A stretch of DNA of 64,000 nt from Dryococelus australis (Eukaryota > Arthropoda > Insecta > Phasmatodea > Phasmatidae): the NCBI GenBank assembly GCA_029891345.1, contig CM057005.1, forward strand, positions 61,707,760 to 61,771,759, read 5' to 3'. The position numbers were made by a program, and so were the translations under genes. The notes under the pieces are model-generated. The model was not told the DNA's origin, searched no databases, and saw only the letters and a list, made by a program, of their open reading frames with translations. Shown here in pieces: positions 49,116-58,905 of this stretch (within the stretch, counting starts at the first letter, position 1; each line of letters begins with the position of its first letter).

Positions 49116-50595
49116 ATGAGCAAACCAGGGAAGTCCACATCTAAGACATTTAGAAAATTGATAAAAATTGTAACCATTGATACATGTGAAGAAGAGCGCG
49201 CATTAGAGGAACAACAAAATCAATTAACCAGACAATTTACAACATTATCAGAAAACCTACATACACCGTTCACACAACAAGAGTCAGCACTTGATTACTC
49301 ATTTTCAGACACTAGCGAATACACCATATACCAAACTAGTACTATTGGATATGTGCGACCCCGCCCATTAAAATCTCTTCAGGCAACAGAGCCATTTTAA
49401 TATCAATCCCGCGCAAAGAACACCATTACTATAATGCAACAACCAACGCAGAACACCAGTACAATAATTTAACAGACAACGCAGTTCAAGAACAGCAACC
49501 ACAGAACATTCAAACACCACAGTACATTATATCAAACACCCAGAACCCATTCCCTATTTTCGCAGACGAAAGTCAGGAAAATGAGGAAGAATTCTTGAAC
49601 ACATACAATACTGCAGGTGACAATGATGGTTGGCTGTCAATAGAGAAACATATACATTTGAAATTCTATTTACAAGGGAGAGACAGAAAAGCATACGAGA
49701 ACATTTACTATAAAATTGACAGGGTATTACATGGCAACAGATTGAAAGTAAATTGAGAATATTATTCACACTGATTGACTACACTGACAAATACAAACAA
49801 CTCTTACACAGCAAAACTCGACAACAAAACGAAAGCTGCCAGGCGTATGTAGAAACACTTATTTTCTACAAAAACAAAGGTGACCCACACCTGCCAGAGG
49901 CCGAGTTTGTAAAGATAATATGTAAGTCTTTGTTGCCCACAGTTGCCGATAAACTAATACCACTCCAGAATGATACACTCGAACAACTGACACACAACAT
50001 TAAAAACATTGAATTGGGAATGTTAAGGTGTAAACAAACCAATGAAAGTCAAGCCAAATCCACAGAACAGGCCGAATTGAAACATTAATTATCAAGGTTA
50101 CAGTAAGAGATATAACAACCGACACATTCAGAACAAAACACCATCATGCTACCGCAAATTGATGGTAAAACACATGTAAACACACTTCACCAAAAACACA
50201 GACGCCCCACCCACATCATCGCCCCAATCTACATCATGGAAGAACCCGACACGCATTCTCACAGGATACAGCACAGGGGAAATTACAGAAACCCCCCTTA
50301 CAAACAGAAATTCCCATACGCCAACATCAGTCAGGTAGACCCCTTAAGAATACTGCGAAACAGACAGGCACAATTGCGGAATGAGGAACGTAGGTTTCCC
50401 TGCCAAAGTAACGAAAGAAATACAGAGATCTTAAGGGTGAAAAATAAAGGTTATCAGAAACCCATTAAGGACAATGAAGGTATGAAAACAGAAGTTAAAG
50501 TAAAGCGCATAATTAATGCCTGTACGACACTATTCAGTAAATGTGTGCTCATACGCACATACGCAGATACTGCAAAGTTTAATTCTCATGGGTAA
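49116..50595 (+). pseudogene. Gag of outer gypsy/errantivirus-like element
   Basis: The frame opens at ATG 49116 with a basic N-terminus (94 codons). A shift near 49400 leads to a second frame with GWLSIEKHIHLKFYLQG near 49630-49680, the capsid region typical of Ty3/gypsy gag (a hydrophobic helix before a FYLxG motif). The next frame (49753-50088) holds KYKQLL, CQAYVETLIFYKNKGD and AEFVKIICKSLL, again gag-like. A basic, His/Pro-rich frame (50146-50595) follows. At least two frameshifts break it. It is a different family from the gag-only elements at 43 and 54 kb. Confidence 0.65.
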
Positions 50596-51046
50596 AATTT
50601 CCAGATACCACATAAAGCAGCAACTCATGTTAGACAAAATATTTCAAAACATGAAAACACGGAATCCTGGTCGCCCTGCATTAAGTTCAGAGAAATTAAA
50701 TGAAGGTCAGGGGTTTGCAGGCGTAACACTGACACCACCCATAAGGACACGGATACACGTAAACAAAACACCACGCCCAAGAAAACTGAGATGCTACACA
50801 TCATGGAAGTAGCAGCACGTGCCGAAGCCTGTCCCGAAGAATACACAAGTCAGCACGATCGTGACCACATTTACTGGTGGCCATGGCGTGTGCTCTGTCT
50901 CTGTACCAAGGTCACCAAGCCACGGAATGTCCTCTCTTTACAAACCAAACACAGCATAAATTAACAATTCAAGAAATTCAATAAACATTTTGGCATGGCG
51001 CAAATTAAAATATTGCGCCATTCCTGTGGTCCTGCCAAATATTATG

Positions 51047-51064
51047 CCAATTTGCGCAAATTGG
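51047..51064. repeat. 18-bp perfect palindrome
   Basis: CCAATTTGCGCAAATTGG, embedded in a short segment where GGCGCAAATTAAAATA occurs twice (about 50997 and 51063) and GGCGCAA..TTGCGCC forms another small hairpin. It lies between the gag and protease remnants. Confidence 0.75.
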
Positions 51065-51264
51065 CGCAAATTAAAATACGTATCCCAAAGGCGGAACCTG
51101 AAACACACAGCATTACACAGCACTCATAACATCAACACGGATAACAGTGGCAGTGATGAAATGTGCAAGCAGAAACTGAGCCACAGATCCAGTTCACCAT
51201 ACACAAACAAACATACCCTGCCGACCGGCAAGGACGAATGCCACGTAAATTACGTGAAAACATC

Positions 51265-51583
51265 AATGCCGCGCATCCTTGTCCTGATTAGAGGAAAGTT
51301 TTATAATGCACTACTCGACACCAGCTGTTCGCGATCATGCATAGTGTCCACACTTATACATACGAATAAAAGGGAAGCAGTAACAGAACAATTCACTTTA
51401 ATAGGAGCAACAACAGATATTGAAGTACCAAAGTATAAAACAAATATAAATACCAATATTTCAGAATATAACTTCTACCAGGAATTCCTGCTAATAGATA
51501 ACTTGAAATTGGATATCATACTAGGAGTCGATTTCGTAAAAAGGTACGACATAGTACTAGTAATATTTAGAGACATTGTGTTC
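51265..51583 (+). pseudogene. Retroviral-type aspartic protease of outer element
   Basis: An open frame (50990-51586) ends in a protease: ILVLIRGKFYNALLDTSCSR near 51275-51333 holds the active-site segment, where the usual D-T/S-G reads D-T-S (glycine replaced). The second conserved block ILGVDFVKRYDIVL is near 51510-51556. This is the usual gag-protease-polymerase order of gypsy elements. The frame is cut at 51583 by the left LTR of the inner element and resumes in frame on the far side of that insertion after about 57838. Confidence 0.75.
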
Positions 51584-52779
51584 TGACGGGTGCCTCCACC
51601 CCTAAGACAGTTTGTCTGCAGTAACCTGATATGAAATCACTGCGAGGTTGCGCACTCTATTGACAGGTCGAGTGTTCGCCCAGTCGCCGGAGCGACCAGG
51701 TGCAGAGCAAGAGCAGGGCACACGACACAGTGCAGCCGGTGGTTGCCATGGAAACGAGAGACGCCACGGAAGGAGACGGCAAAGGTCGATTATTCTGAAC
51801 TGGAGAGTAAAGGCCTAATTAAAGACTTTATTTCGTTGTTCTGATTTAAATAATTATGGTTTGTTTTCTGTGTATTGTTTCATTTGTTATATTTGCAATG
51901 TAACGTGTTTCAACAGTGTTTTGTCCATCTCATTTCGCCAGTGTTTATGTAGCAGAGATATGTGTGTTATTGTTAATATCTTTATTTACTTATTCAGTTA
52001 TCACAAGGGTCAATAATGTAAGTCATGTCATAAAGCAGTCCCGTTTCAGCGCGAGGGCAAGCCACGGCGAGCCCCCGGTTTGGACGGGAGAGACAGTCAG
52101 TGAGAGGCACCCAGCCTAAGTGGCAGGCATGTGTTAATCTCTGGCATTTTCCTGTGCATGCCGGGTGGCTATCAACTACTTGTATCTTGACATTAACAGC
52201 AATAGACTGTAAAGCATCAGTAATCTTCTTTCTCACCTAGCCACCTGGTAAACCACCTCCACTCCCCGGTGGAATAGCATTGCATCGGGAAACTTCAGTT
52301 TTAATGTAAGTCTTAATTGTCGCATTACAGGATGCATGTCAGGGACGGGCCTTCACAATACCCGCTCATTAATTTCACATAAGGTATTTTATCCACAAGT
52401 GTTTTAAGTTTTGTTACGCATTGTATGGGCGTGTGGGAGGCCCTGATAGCCCACGTATGTGTGTGTAATAAGTAGGAGTTTTCCCGCCAAGAACAACAAT
52501 GTTACATAACCGACCGACAGGCTACCATATAGTAAACTACATTCATCTGGAGCAATAGTCAACAAGGCAGTGGAGGTCAACAATTCAACTTCAACGGTAA
52601 AGAGATTAGTCCCGGGCGGACGGCCCGCAACCCCAAGGTTAAGTGGAGCAGCATCAACATTGACGTCGTCTGACGGCATCTGACGCCTACTAGGTATACT
52701 CATTCCTACATCTCACCATCATCGCTCCAGAAAATCCAATCCCACCTTTCCAGCCTCCACTGGTCTTCAGACCGTGTCA
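51584..52779 (+). repeat. Left LTR of nested element
   Basis: Begins TGACGGGTGCCTCCACCCC and ends GTGTCA, 1196 bp. It matches the right LTR along its length (for example GCGACCAGGTGCAGAGCAAG and AATTAAAGACTTTATT). U3 carries a TTAAAGACTTTATT stretch near the middle. No coding function is assigned to the antisense frame at 52404-52703. Confidence 0.9.
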
Positions 52780-52782
52780 AAT

Positions 52783-52800
52783 TGGCACCCAAAGTGGGAA
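52783..52800 (+). promoter_or_regulatory. Primer-binding site (Lys-tRNA type)
   Basis: TGGCACCCAAAGTGGGAA starts three bases after the left LTR. It resembles the tRNA-Lys1,2 primer site used by several retroviruses and gypsy elements, with mismatches. A second related copy, TGGCTGGCCCAAGTGGGGCC, lies 73 bp downstream at about 52855-52874. Confidence 0.7.
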
Positions 52801-53661
52801 CAATCTCCTACCACAGATATTTGCCAACTCAGTGTCCAATTTGATCACGTCAAATTGGCTGGCCCAAGTGGGGCCACTCTCCTACCGCCAAAATTTTCCT
52901 GCCAAAATTTCCTCGAAATGTTTCTGCAAATTTCCAAATTTTTCCTAAGTTTTCCTGGAATATCAATTTTTCCCCACCTTTTTCCTGCCCACAATGGCAT
53001 GAGGACGACAGTAAGGAAGCAGCAAGGACAATGACAGAGTTGGAATCCCTATGGGATGCTGCATAGACTCTTGGGAGGATTGTCAACATTGTCAATGATC
53101 AGCAGGTGACGCCATGTCGTAAGCCATGCCACACCATTTGAAGGGGGAGGCAGCAGCGAATGAGAAGCGACGGGGTGGAGGCTAACCCTCCCCATCCCAC
53201 TGCACGCTCTGCAGCCGACAGCCAGCTGACCCCTCGCGCATGTTGTGTGTCAGCTATGGCAATGGATCATCCACACTGCACAGGGTAAACAGACCGCCAT
53301 GCTGTGAGAGGGAAGGGCGATCCCTCTTCCCTAACCCCGCATGTACGCATTGGTCACCCACATCTACCGTGTACGTGGCTTTGTTGACAATCAAAGCACG
53401 GCTGGTAGGATAACTGACAGTGTGCCGGCTCTGTGGTGTCCTGAGTGTTTATGCCCTATGGTAACCAATGAACAGTCATTAAGCTCAAACCATGCCTATT
53501 TTCAATGAAATTATAAGACCAGCCCATTGAACACCCGTGCTGGTGACAACCGCAAAACAGACAGAGACAGTAGCAGTGAAACGGTGCAGGGCAGACAAAA
53601 TTTCGTAACCAAAGTGAAATCTGAAATTGAACCTTTTCGAAATTATATTTTTCCAAAATAT

Positions 53662-53799
53662 TGTGACAATTTGTTGTGCAATGGACAGGGTACCATCATA
53701 CTCTAGTGTTCCCAGTGTGGCGTAAAATATCATCAGGAATGCCTTAGCAGTACGGAACAGATTTTAGTTGCAGGACTCACATTTGTTTGTTAATCATGT
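53662..53799 (+). pseudogene. PHD-finger-like motif upstream of gag
   Basis: Same spacing as the copy at 44342-44479: Cys-x4-Cys-x9-Cys-x2-Cys-x4-His-x2-Cys-x15-Cys-x2-Cys. Here the canonical PHD histidine position is met exactly (YHQEC). Two stop codons interrupt it, one just before the third Cys and one between the last two Cys. The frame is open for some distance upstream (SEIEPFRNYIFPKY precedes it). The gag core begins about 550 bp downstream. It probably was an N-terminal domain of Gag or a separate small protein. Confidence 0.65.
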
Positions 53800-54242
53800 C
53801 ACATGACTTCAACCAAATTTAAGCAGGGTGTGAATCGCATGCAAAACGAAACCCTCAGACATCCCACGTGATCAGGTGTTGGAATTATTAGGACAGTGGG
53901 AAAACAATTGTAGCAGTGAATGTGAACAGTAATCTTTCACAGATAATAGTGGCATGGGATGCTAACAATGTGTCAGGTGGAGCGGCCCAGAGCGCAGGAG
54001 GGGACTGGCAGCAGAATAGGAGAGGAGAGCAGTGCGAAGCCGAGATGCCATACGCTCCTGCTATGCATGTGGCGAATTAAAAAAACTATTGCCACCCAAA
54101 CGCACCTCAACAATCTCACCGCACGCATACCAACTGCTTACACAATTTTTCTGCCACTACCACACATGTTTCCTACACCCGTCTATCCAACAATTGTGCC
54201 AAATTACCAACAAACTTTTCAAAATTTCGCACTCGTAAATCC

Positions 54243-54935
54243 GTGTGTAACAGTGACACCGCAAACCGTGGGAATGGAAAACTTAGTTCGAAGCAGAGTC
54301 ATGGATATCAACACACCTCAACATCTGCCAGGACAAGCAACGGAAAGACGCCATCTAAATTTCAAATGTTGCCCACGTTTGCAGGTACGCCAATGGAAAA
54401 TCCAGCAGCATTCCTAGCCAATTGTGTATCCCGCCTTACCAGGTACGGGGTAAGCCGTGATGAATGGGCCAGCTGTGTCGGAGCGTAATTACACAGAGAT
54501 GAGCTCACTTGGTGGACATCTCTCAACCACTATGGCCTTCAGTGGGAGGAGTTTCGACGTGCATTCCAATTCTGATTCTGAGGAGTTTTCACTTCAGTAC
54601 AGGCCCAGAGCAGACTGACTCTGGTAGGTCAACAATTGGGTGAGTCACTAACTGCTTTCATTACACATAACACCCAACTTGTCAAACGTGTACATCCAAA
54701 TTTGCCCGAAAGGGAACTACTTGAAGTCATTGTAGAAACAGCTCTACCTGAATTTAGAGCAGCTTTGATCCCGTTGTTAAATGGAACACTAGAAGATCTA
54801 ATGCATGTCGCAATAATTTTAGAGAGAATGCATGGATCATCTCGCCGTGATGTAAGCAGAGTAAAATGGTGGCCCAAGCCAAGAGAGGAAAATGTAAACA
54901 AACATAGTTTTGGCACATCACATAGTTTTCAATGA
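54243..54935 (+). pseudogene. Gag of nested element
   Basis: Two open stretches carry gag blocks in order: FQMLPTFAGTPMENPAAFLA, SRLTRYGVSRDEWASCVG (54243-54488), a stop, then TWWTSLNHYG and, after further breaks, QAQSRLTLVGQQLGESL, PERELLEVIVETALPEFRAA and EDLMHVAIILERM (about 54600-54840). Each block aligns with the minus-strand gag at 43.1-43.9 kb. At least two in-frame stops and a shift make it defective. No zinc knuckle was found after it. Confidence 0.75.
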
Positions 54936-54939
54936 AATT

Positions 54940-56515
54940 TTAGTAGTAATAGTGCACCAATGCATGGAAAATTTGTATAGTGAGAAGCACATGAGAAAGT
55001 ATTTGAAATTAACTCCCATACATGGCTAACTGCAATGAAATTAGGTCAATAATAGTGTGTGGAGGGCACATGCACACACATTTTTTTGTTTTCATAATTG
55101 TTTATATTATTCATTTTGCAAGTGTGAAGGAAGGCATTGTATTATTCATTTCGCAAGCAAGAAAGGGAGTTAGAGTAGTAACAACAAGGTAACTAAATGT
55201 AAACATTGCACAAGTTAATCTCATGATCATTACATCACTCCAGCAAATACTATTGCCTATCATTGTTACCATCGTATTAGAAAGTAAGTGTAGGCTGTAC
55301 ATAGCATAGAGGACTGTACACATTACGTAGCAAGTAATAGCAAGGTGTACATAGCATGAAGGAGGGCATGTACACATGTTACTAGCAAGTAAGAGCAAGG
55401 TATACATAGCATGAAGGAGGCATGCACACATGTTATGTAGTAAGTACAGGACGTACATAGCATGCAGGAGGGCATATACATACAATATTATCGAGTAAGT
55501 GAAAGAGGTGCATAAGTGCAGGAAGCATGAGAATATGTAAATAGCAAGCAGAAGGAGGATGTACATAACCATGAGCAAGTGAGCAGGAAGAGAGTTAGCA
55601 CGCAAGCAAGCGAGTGGGTGGATAAATATTTACATATCAGCTAGCAACAGGGGAGGAGGATTTTTATAAAAGCAAGCAAGTAGGAGACGCCATATGTATA
55701 CAGCACTGGGTGACCGTCTGCAGGGAAGTCGGTCCCAGTGTGTTCCAACTACACAACGGTGCAGGCCGTTGCAAGCTCGAGGAGGAACGAGAGGAGACGT
55801 GAGGTGTGGCAGCACTTCAGATAGGAGATCCCGCAGGGGACCCGCCCATGTGTGCCGAGGAGGAAACACCACCAGAGGTGCCATGATGCAAAAATACAGC
55901 AGAAGAGCTCCAAGACGAGCAGAGGGAGCATAAGGTGCATCTGCTGTTCAGGGAGATGCAAGTATAGAGAAGGAAGGTACACAGGAGTCAACTGGTGTTG
56001 AAACACCCTGCAGGGAACCTTGAATACATCCGGAACAAGTGCAGGAGGAGCAGGAGGAGCAAGGCGAACATACGTGAGTGCAAGTAGAAGAGGCACAAGT
56101 AGACAAGTAAGGAGAGTAGGAGCAATCAAGTCAGAAGGAGGAACAAGTGAATAAGCAGGATGAACAAGAGCAAAATATTCATGCAAGTGCAAGTGCAAGT
56201 GTTCTTGCAGGGGCTGTTCAGCCGGGTCGCACCCATAGTCAACGGATTTTGTGGGAGGACAGCAGGAATGAGGAGAGGGACAGCGGGGGCAGTGCATCAG
56301 GGAGCTTGCTGTGCCTTCAATGGACACTTCTGCGGGCACACCTGCCACCGCTGTGTCAACAATGCAGGCAGACTGAGTTGCCTAGCAGGAAGGGGCAAAT
56401 GCCAACATCGCAGCATGCGGCAGAACCACAGGAATGGCAGTATCACCTGCAGTCTCACAGGCCAGCCCACATCTGCAGTTGCTGCAAGTGACACTAGATG
56501 GCCTACAAACAGTCT
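54940..56515 (+). other. Non-coding, repetitive 3' interior of nested element
   Basis: Where polymerase should lie there is low-complexity DNA: tandem units of about 50-53 bp around GTACATAGCATGAAGGAGGG (55297, 55347, 55400, 55453) and then AGCAAG/GAGGAGCAGG-rich sequence to about 56200. Frames at 55694-55933, 56147-56491 and 56160-56555 have no recognised domain, although the last is cysteine-rich. Confidence 0.7.
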
Positions 56516-56530
56516 CAAAAAGGGGGGAGC
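56516..56530 (+). promoter_or_regulatory. Polypurine tract
   Basis: AAAAAGGGGGGAGC lies just before the right LTR, the expected site of plus-strand DNA priming. Confidence 0.8.
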
Positions 56531-56533
56531 ATT

Positions 56534-57833
56534 TGACGTGTGCCTCCACTCCTAAGACCGTTTGATGGTCGTAACCTCCAATGTTACCACAGTGGGATTG
56601 TGCACTCTACTGATGGGTCGAGTGTGCGCCTGGTCGCCAGAGCGACCAGGTGCAGAGCAAGAGCAGGGCACGCAGCACAGTGCAGCCGGTGGTTACCATG
56701 GGAACGAGAGATGCCACGGAAGGAGATGGCAAAGGTGATTATTCTGAACTGGAGAGTTAAAGCATAATTAAAGACTTTATTCTGTTGTTCTGATTAAAAT
56801 ATTTATGGGTTGTTTTGTGTGCATTGTTTCACTTGTTGTATTTGCAAGGGAACATGTAATAATTTATTTTCATCTACTGCAGAGTGTTTTGTCCATATCA
56901 TTTCGTCATTGTTTATGTAGAAGAGATATTTGTGTTATTTTATAAATGTTTAATTACTTATTCATTCATCACAAGGGTCAATAATGCAAACCATGTCATA
57001 AAGTAGTCCCGTTTCGGCACGAGGGTAAGCTGTAGCGAACCCCTTGATTGGGTGGGAGAGACAGTCAGCACGAGGCATAAAATGAAGATGGCGGGGATGT
57101 GTTAAGCTCCGGTGTTTTTCAGTGCATGCCGGGCGACCATCAACTACTTGTATCTGGACATTAACGGCAATAGACTATAAAGCATCAGGAGCCTTCTTTC
57201 TCATCTAGCCGCCTGGCAAGCCACCTCCACTCCCCGGTGGAATAGCATTGCCCCGGGGAGCTTCAGTTTTAATGTAAGTTTTAGTTGTCAAAAGGCATTT
57301 TCAGAGTTACCGCATGGCCGGTCATAATAGCCAAGTGTACCTCGTGTTAAGTGACCTCATAGGAGTGTAATTTAACAAAATAAATACACATGTGTAAACT
57401 TCCAGTATGCATGTCAGGGGATGGGCCCTTAAAATACTTGCTCCTCAATTTACGTAAGTTATTTTATCTGCAACTGTTCTGAGATTCGTTTCGTATTGTA
57501 TGGGCATGTAGGAGGCCCTGGCAGTAGGACTTTTCCTGCCAAGATCAACAATGGGTAAATAGCCAACCGACAGGCTATCGTTTACTAAACGACATTCATC
57601 TGGAACAATAGTCAACCAGGCGGCAGACGTGAACAATTCAACTACAACAGCAAGGAGATTGGTCCCAGGTGGACGGCCCACAACCCCGAGCTTAAGAGGA
57701 GCAGCATCAACATTCACATCGCCTGATGGTGTCTGGCGCCTACTGGATATACTCATTCCTACATCTCACAATCATCGCTCAAGAATATCCAATACCACCT
57801 TTCCAGCCTCCCACTGGTCATCTGACTGTGTCA
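56534..57833 (+). repeat. Right LTR of nested element
   Basis: Begins TGACGTGTGCCTCCACTCC and ends GTGTCA, 1300 bp. It differs from the left LTR mainly by a segment of about 116 bp (57290-57405) replacing 12 bp; this carries an AATAAA (57379-57384) that the left LTR lacks at that place. Confidence 0.9.
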
Positions 57834-58700
57834 GTACGTATATGCAAACACCAATAAAGATATAATAGAAATACAAATTAATACCAACCTAGTGGGAATG
57901 TGACATAACTTACTGACTAGAATATTACATAAATGAAATAGAATCACTGGAAACTCAAATGAGGACACCACATTAAGAAACATAAACGAATTCCTGCCAC
58001 CATATAAAAATGCTCAGATTGAGTAGTTACTTCAGAAGTACAACGACCGTTTTGCTAACATTACTGAGTTAATGGAAACAGAAATCTATGAAATCAAGCT
58101 CGAGTTAACTACAGACAAACCCATACACACATGCCCATACAGGATAAATCCCCAATTGCGCGAACAGGTACTAGAACAAATTCAACAAATCCTTGATGCA
58201 CAAATTATCACCCCGTCAGAATCCCCTTATGCTGCACCAAGCCTCATAAAAAATGCCAAGGGAGAATACAATTCTAAACAGATTTCAGACCCTTGAATCA
58301 ACACTTAAATAAAGTACAACACCCCATCCCAGAACGGAAGACATCATAAATACACTTCAAAGTTCTAAATACATCTCTTCTATTGAGATGTTTAGTGGAT
58401 TCTATGCAATCCCAGTAAGACACCAAGATAGAGAAAAACTAGCTTTTAGCATCGATGGCATTGGTTTATATGAGTACGTTCGCATGCCGTTAGGCATCTC
58501 CAATAGCAATAATTACTTTCAAAATTTTGTAGTCATGATGCTTGGCGATGAACACTGCCCTAGCCTACATTGATGACATTTTCATCAAAGGTAATACTTC
58601 TGTGGAAAACTTACAGAACATTCCAAGAGTGCCGAGTCCACTTAACTAAGGGTACACATTTTCATGTAGAACAACATTTCATTGTACCTTTGCAGTAATA
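57834..58700 (+). pseudogene. Reverse transcriptase of outer element, truncated
   Basis: Coding similarity resumes just after the right LTR. From 58072 the gypsy reverse transcriptase start is clear (LTTDKPIHTCPYRINPQLR, IITPSESPYAAPS). A frameshift follows at about 58270, then FSGFYAIPVRHQD and EYVRMPLGISN (58388-58510), and the catalytic YIDDI at 58566-58580, intact. The thumb part (ECRVHLTKG) continues to about 58690 and then stops. No RNase H or integrase is found. Several in-frame stops lie between 57834 and 58072. Confidence 0.8.
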
Positions 58701-58728
58701 AAACAGTCATACCATAATTAGATATTCT

Positions 58729-58905
58729 TTATTGTAATAACTCTCCAGAGTTCATCGGGTACTGCGGCATCATAGCAGCATCAACTTTAAAGTGTTTTTC
58801 AGTGTATGTTTTGTATTTACGGGGCCTTCCTCCCTTAAGCAGAGTACATTCAGTGATAATATAAGAGTCCGAATTCGCTGACAGCTTCGCCTCAAAGGGA
58901 ATATT
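58729..58905 (-). CDS. Candidate terminal exon with AT-hook-like motif
   Basis: A 58-codon open stretch on the minus strand contains TECTLLKGGRPRKYK, where GRPRK resembles an AT-hook DNA-binding core, and ends with a stop that overlaps an AATAAA polyadenylation signal. A TAA lies immediately upstream in frame, and an AG preceded by TATTCCCTTTG at about 58890 could be a splice acceptor. Another minus frame (58770-59045, starting at an ATG) overlaps it with unrelated reading. I do not recognise the family. It could be a 3' exon of a host gene, a processed copy, or chance. Confidence 0.3.
   Translation of the reverse strand, partial: NIPFEAKLSANSDSYIITECTLLKGGRPRKYKTYTEKHFKVDAAMMPQYPMNSGELLQ

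Larger units (their letters stand above)
51584..57833 (+). mobile_element. Nested gag-only LTR retrotransposon
   Basis: A complete LTR element: left LTR, primer-binding site, gag with an upstream PHD-like motif, a repetitive 3' region, a polypurine tract and right LTR. The 3.75-kb interior has no recognisable protease, reverse transcriptase or integrase, so it must depend on another element (comparable to TR-GAG elements described in plants). GTTC precedes it and GTAC follows it, a likely 4-bp duplication with one later change. Subtracting it keeps the host element's reading frame. LTR divergence (about 15 percent in one 155-bp stretch compared by eye) indicates an old insertion. Confidence 0.85.

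Noticed and set aside
55111-55605. 164-codon minus-strand frame with hydrophobic repeats
   Set aside because: It is the reverse reading of the 50-bp tandem repeats (repeated CYVHL/HAMYxL units), so the apparent membrane protein is an artefact.
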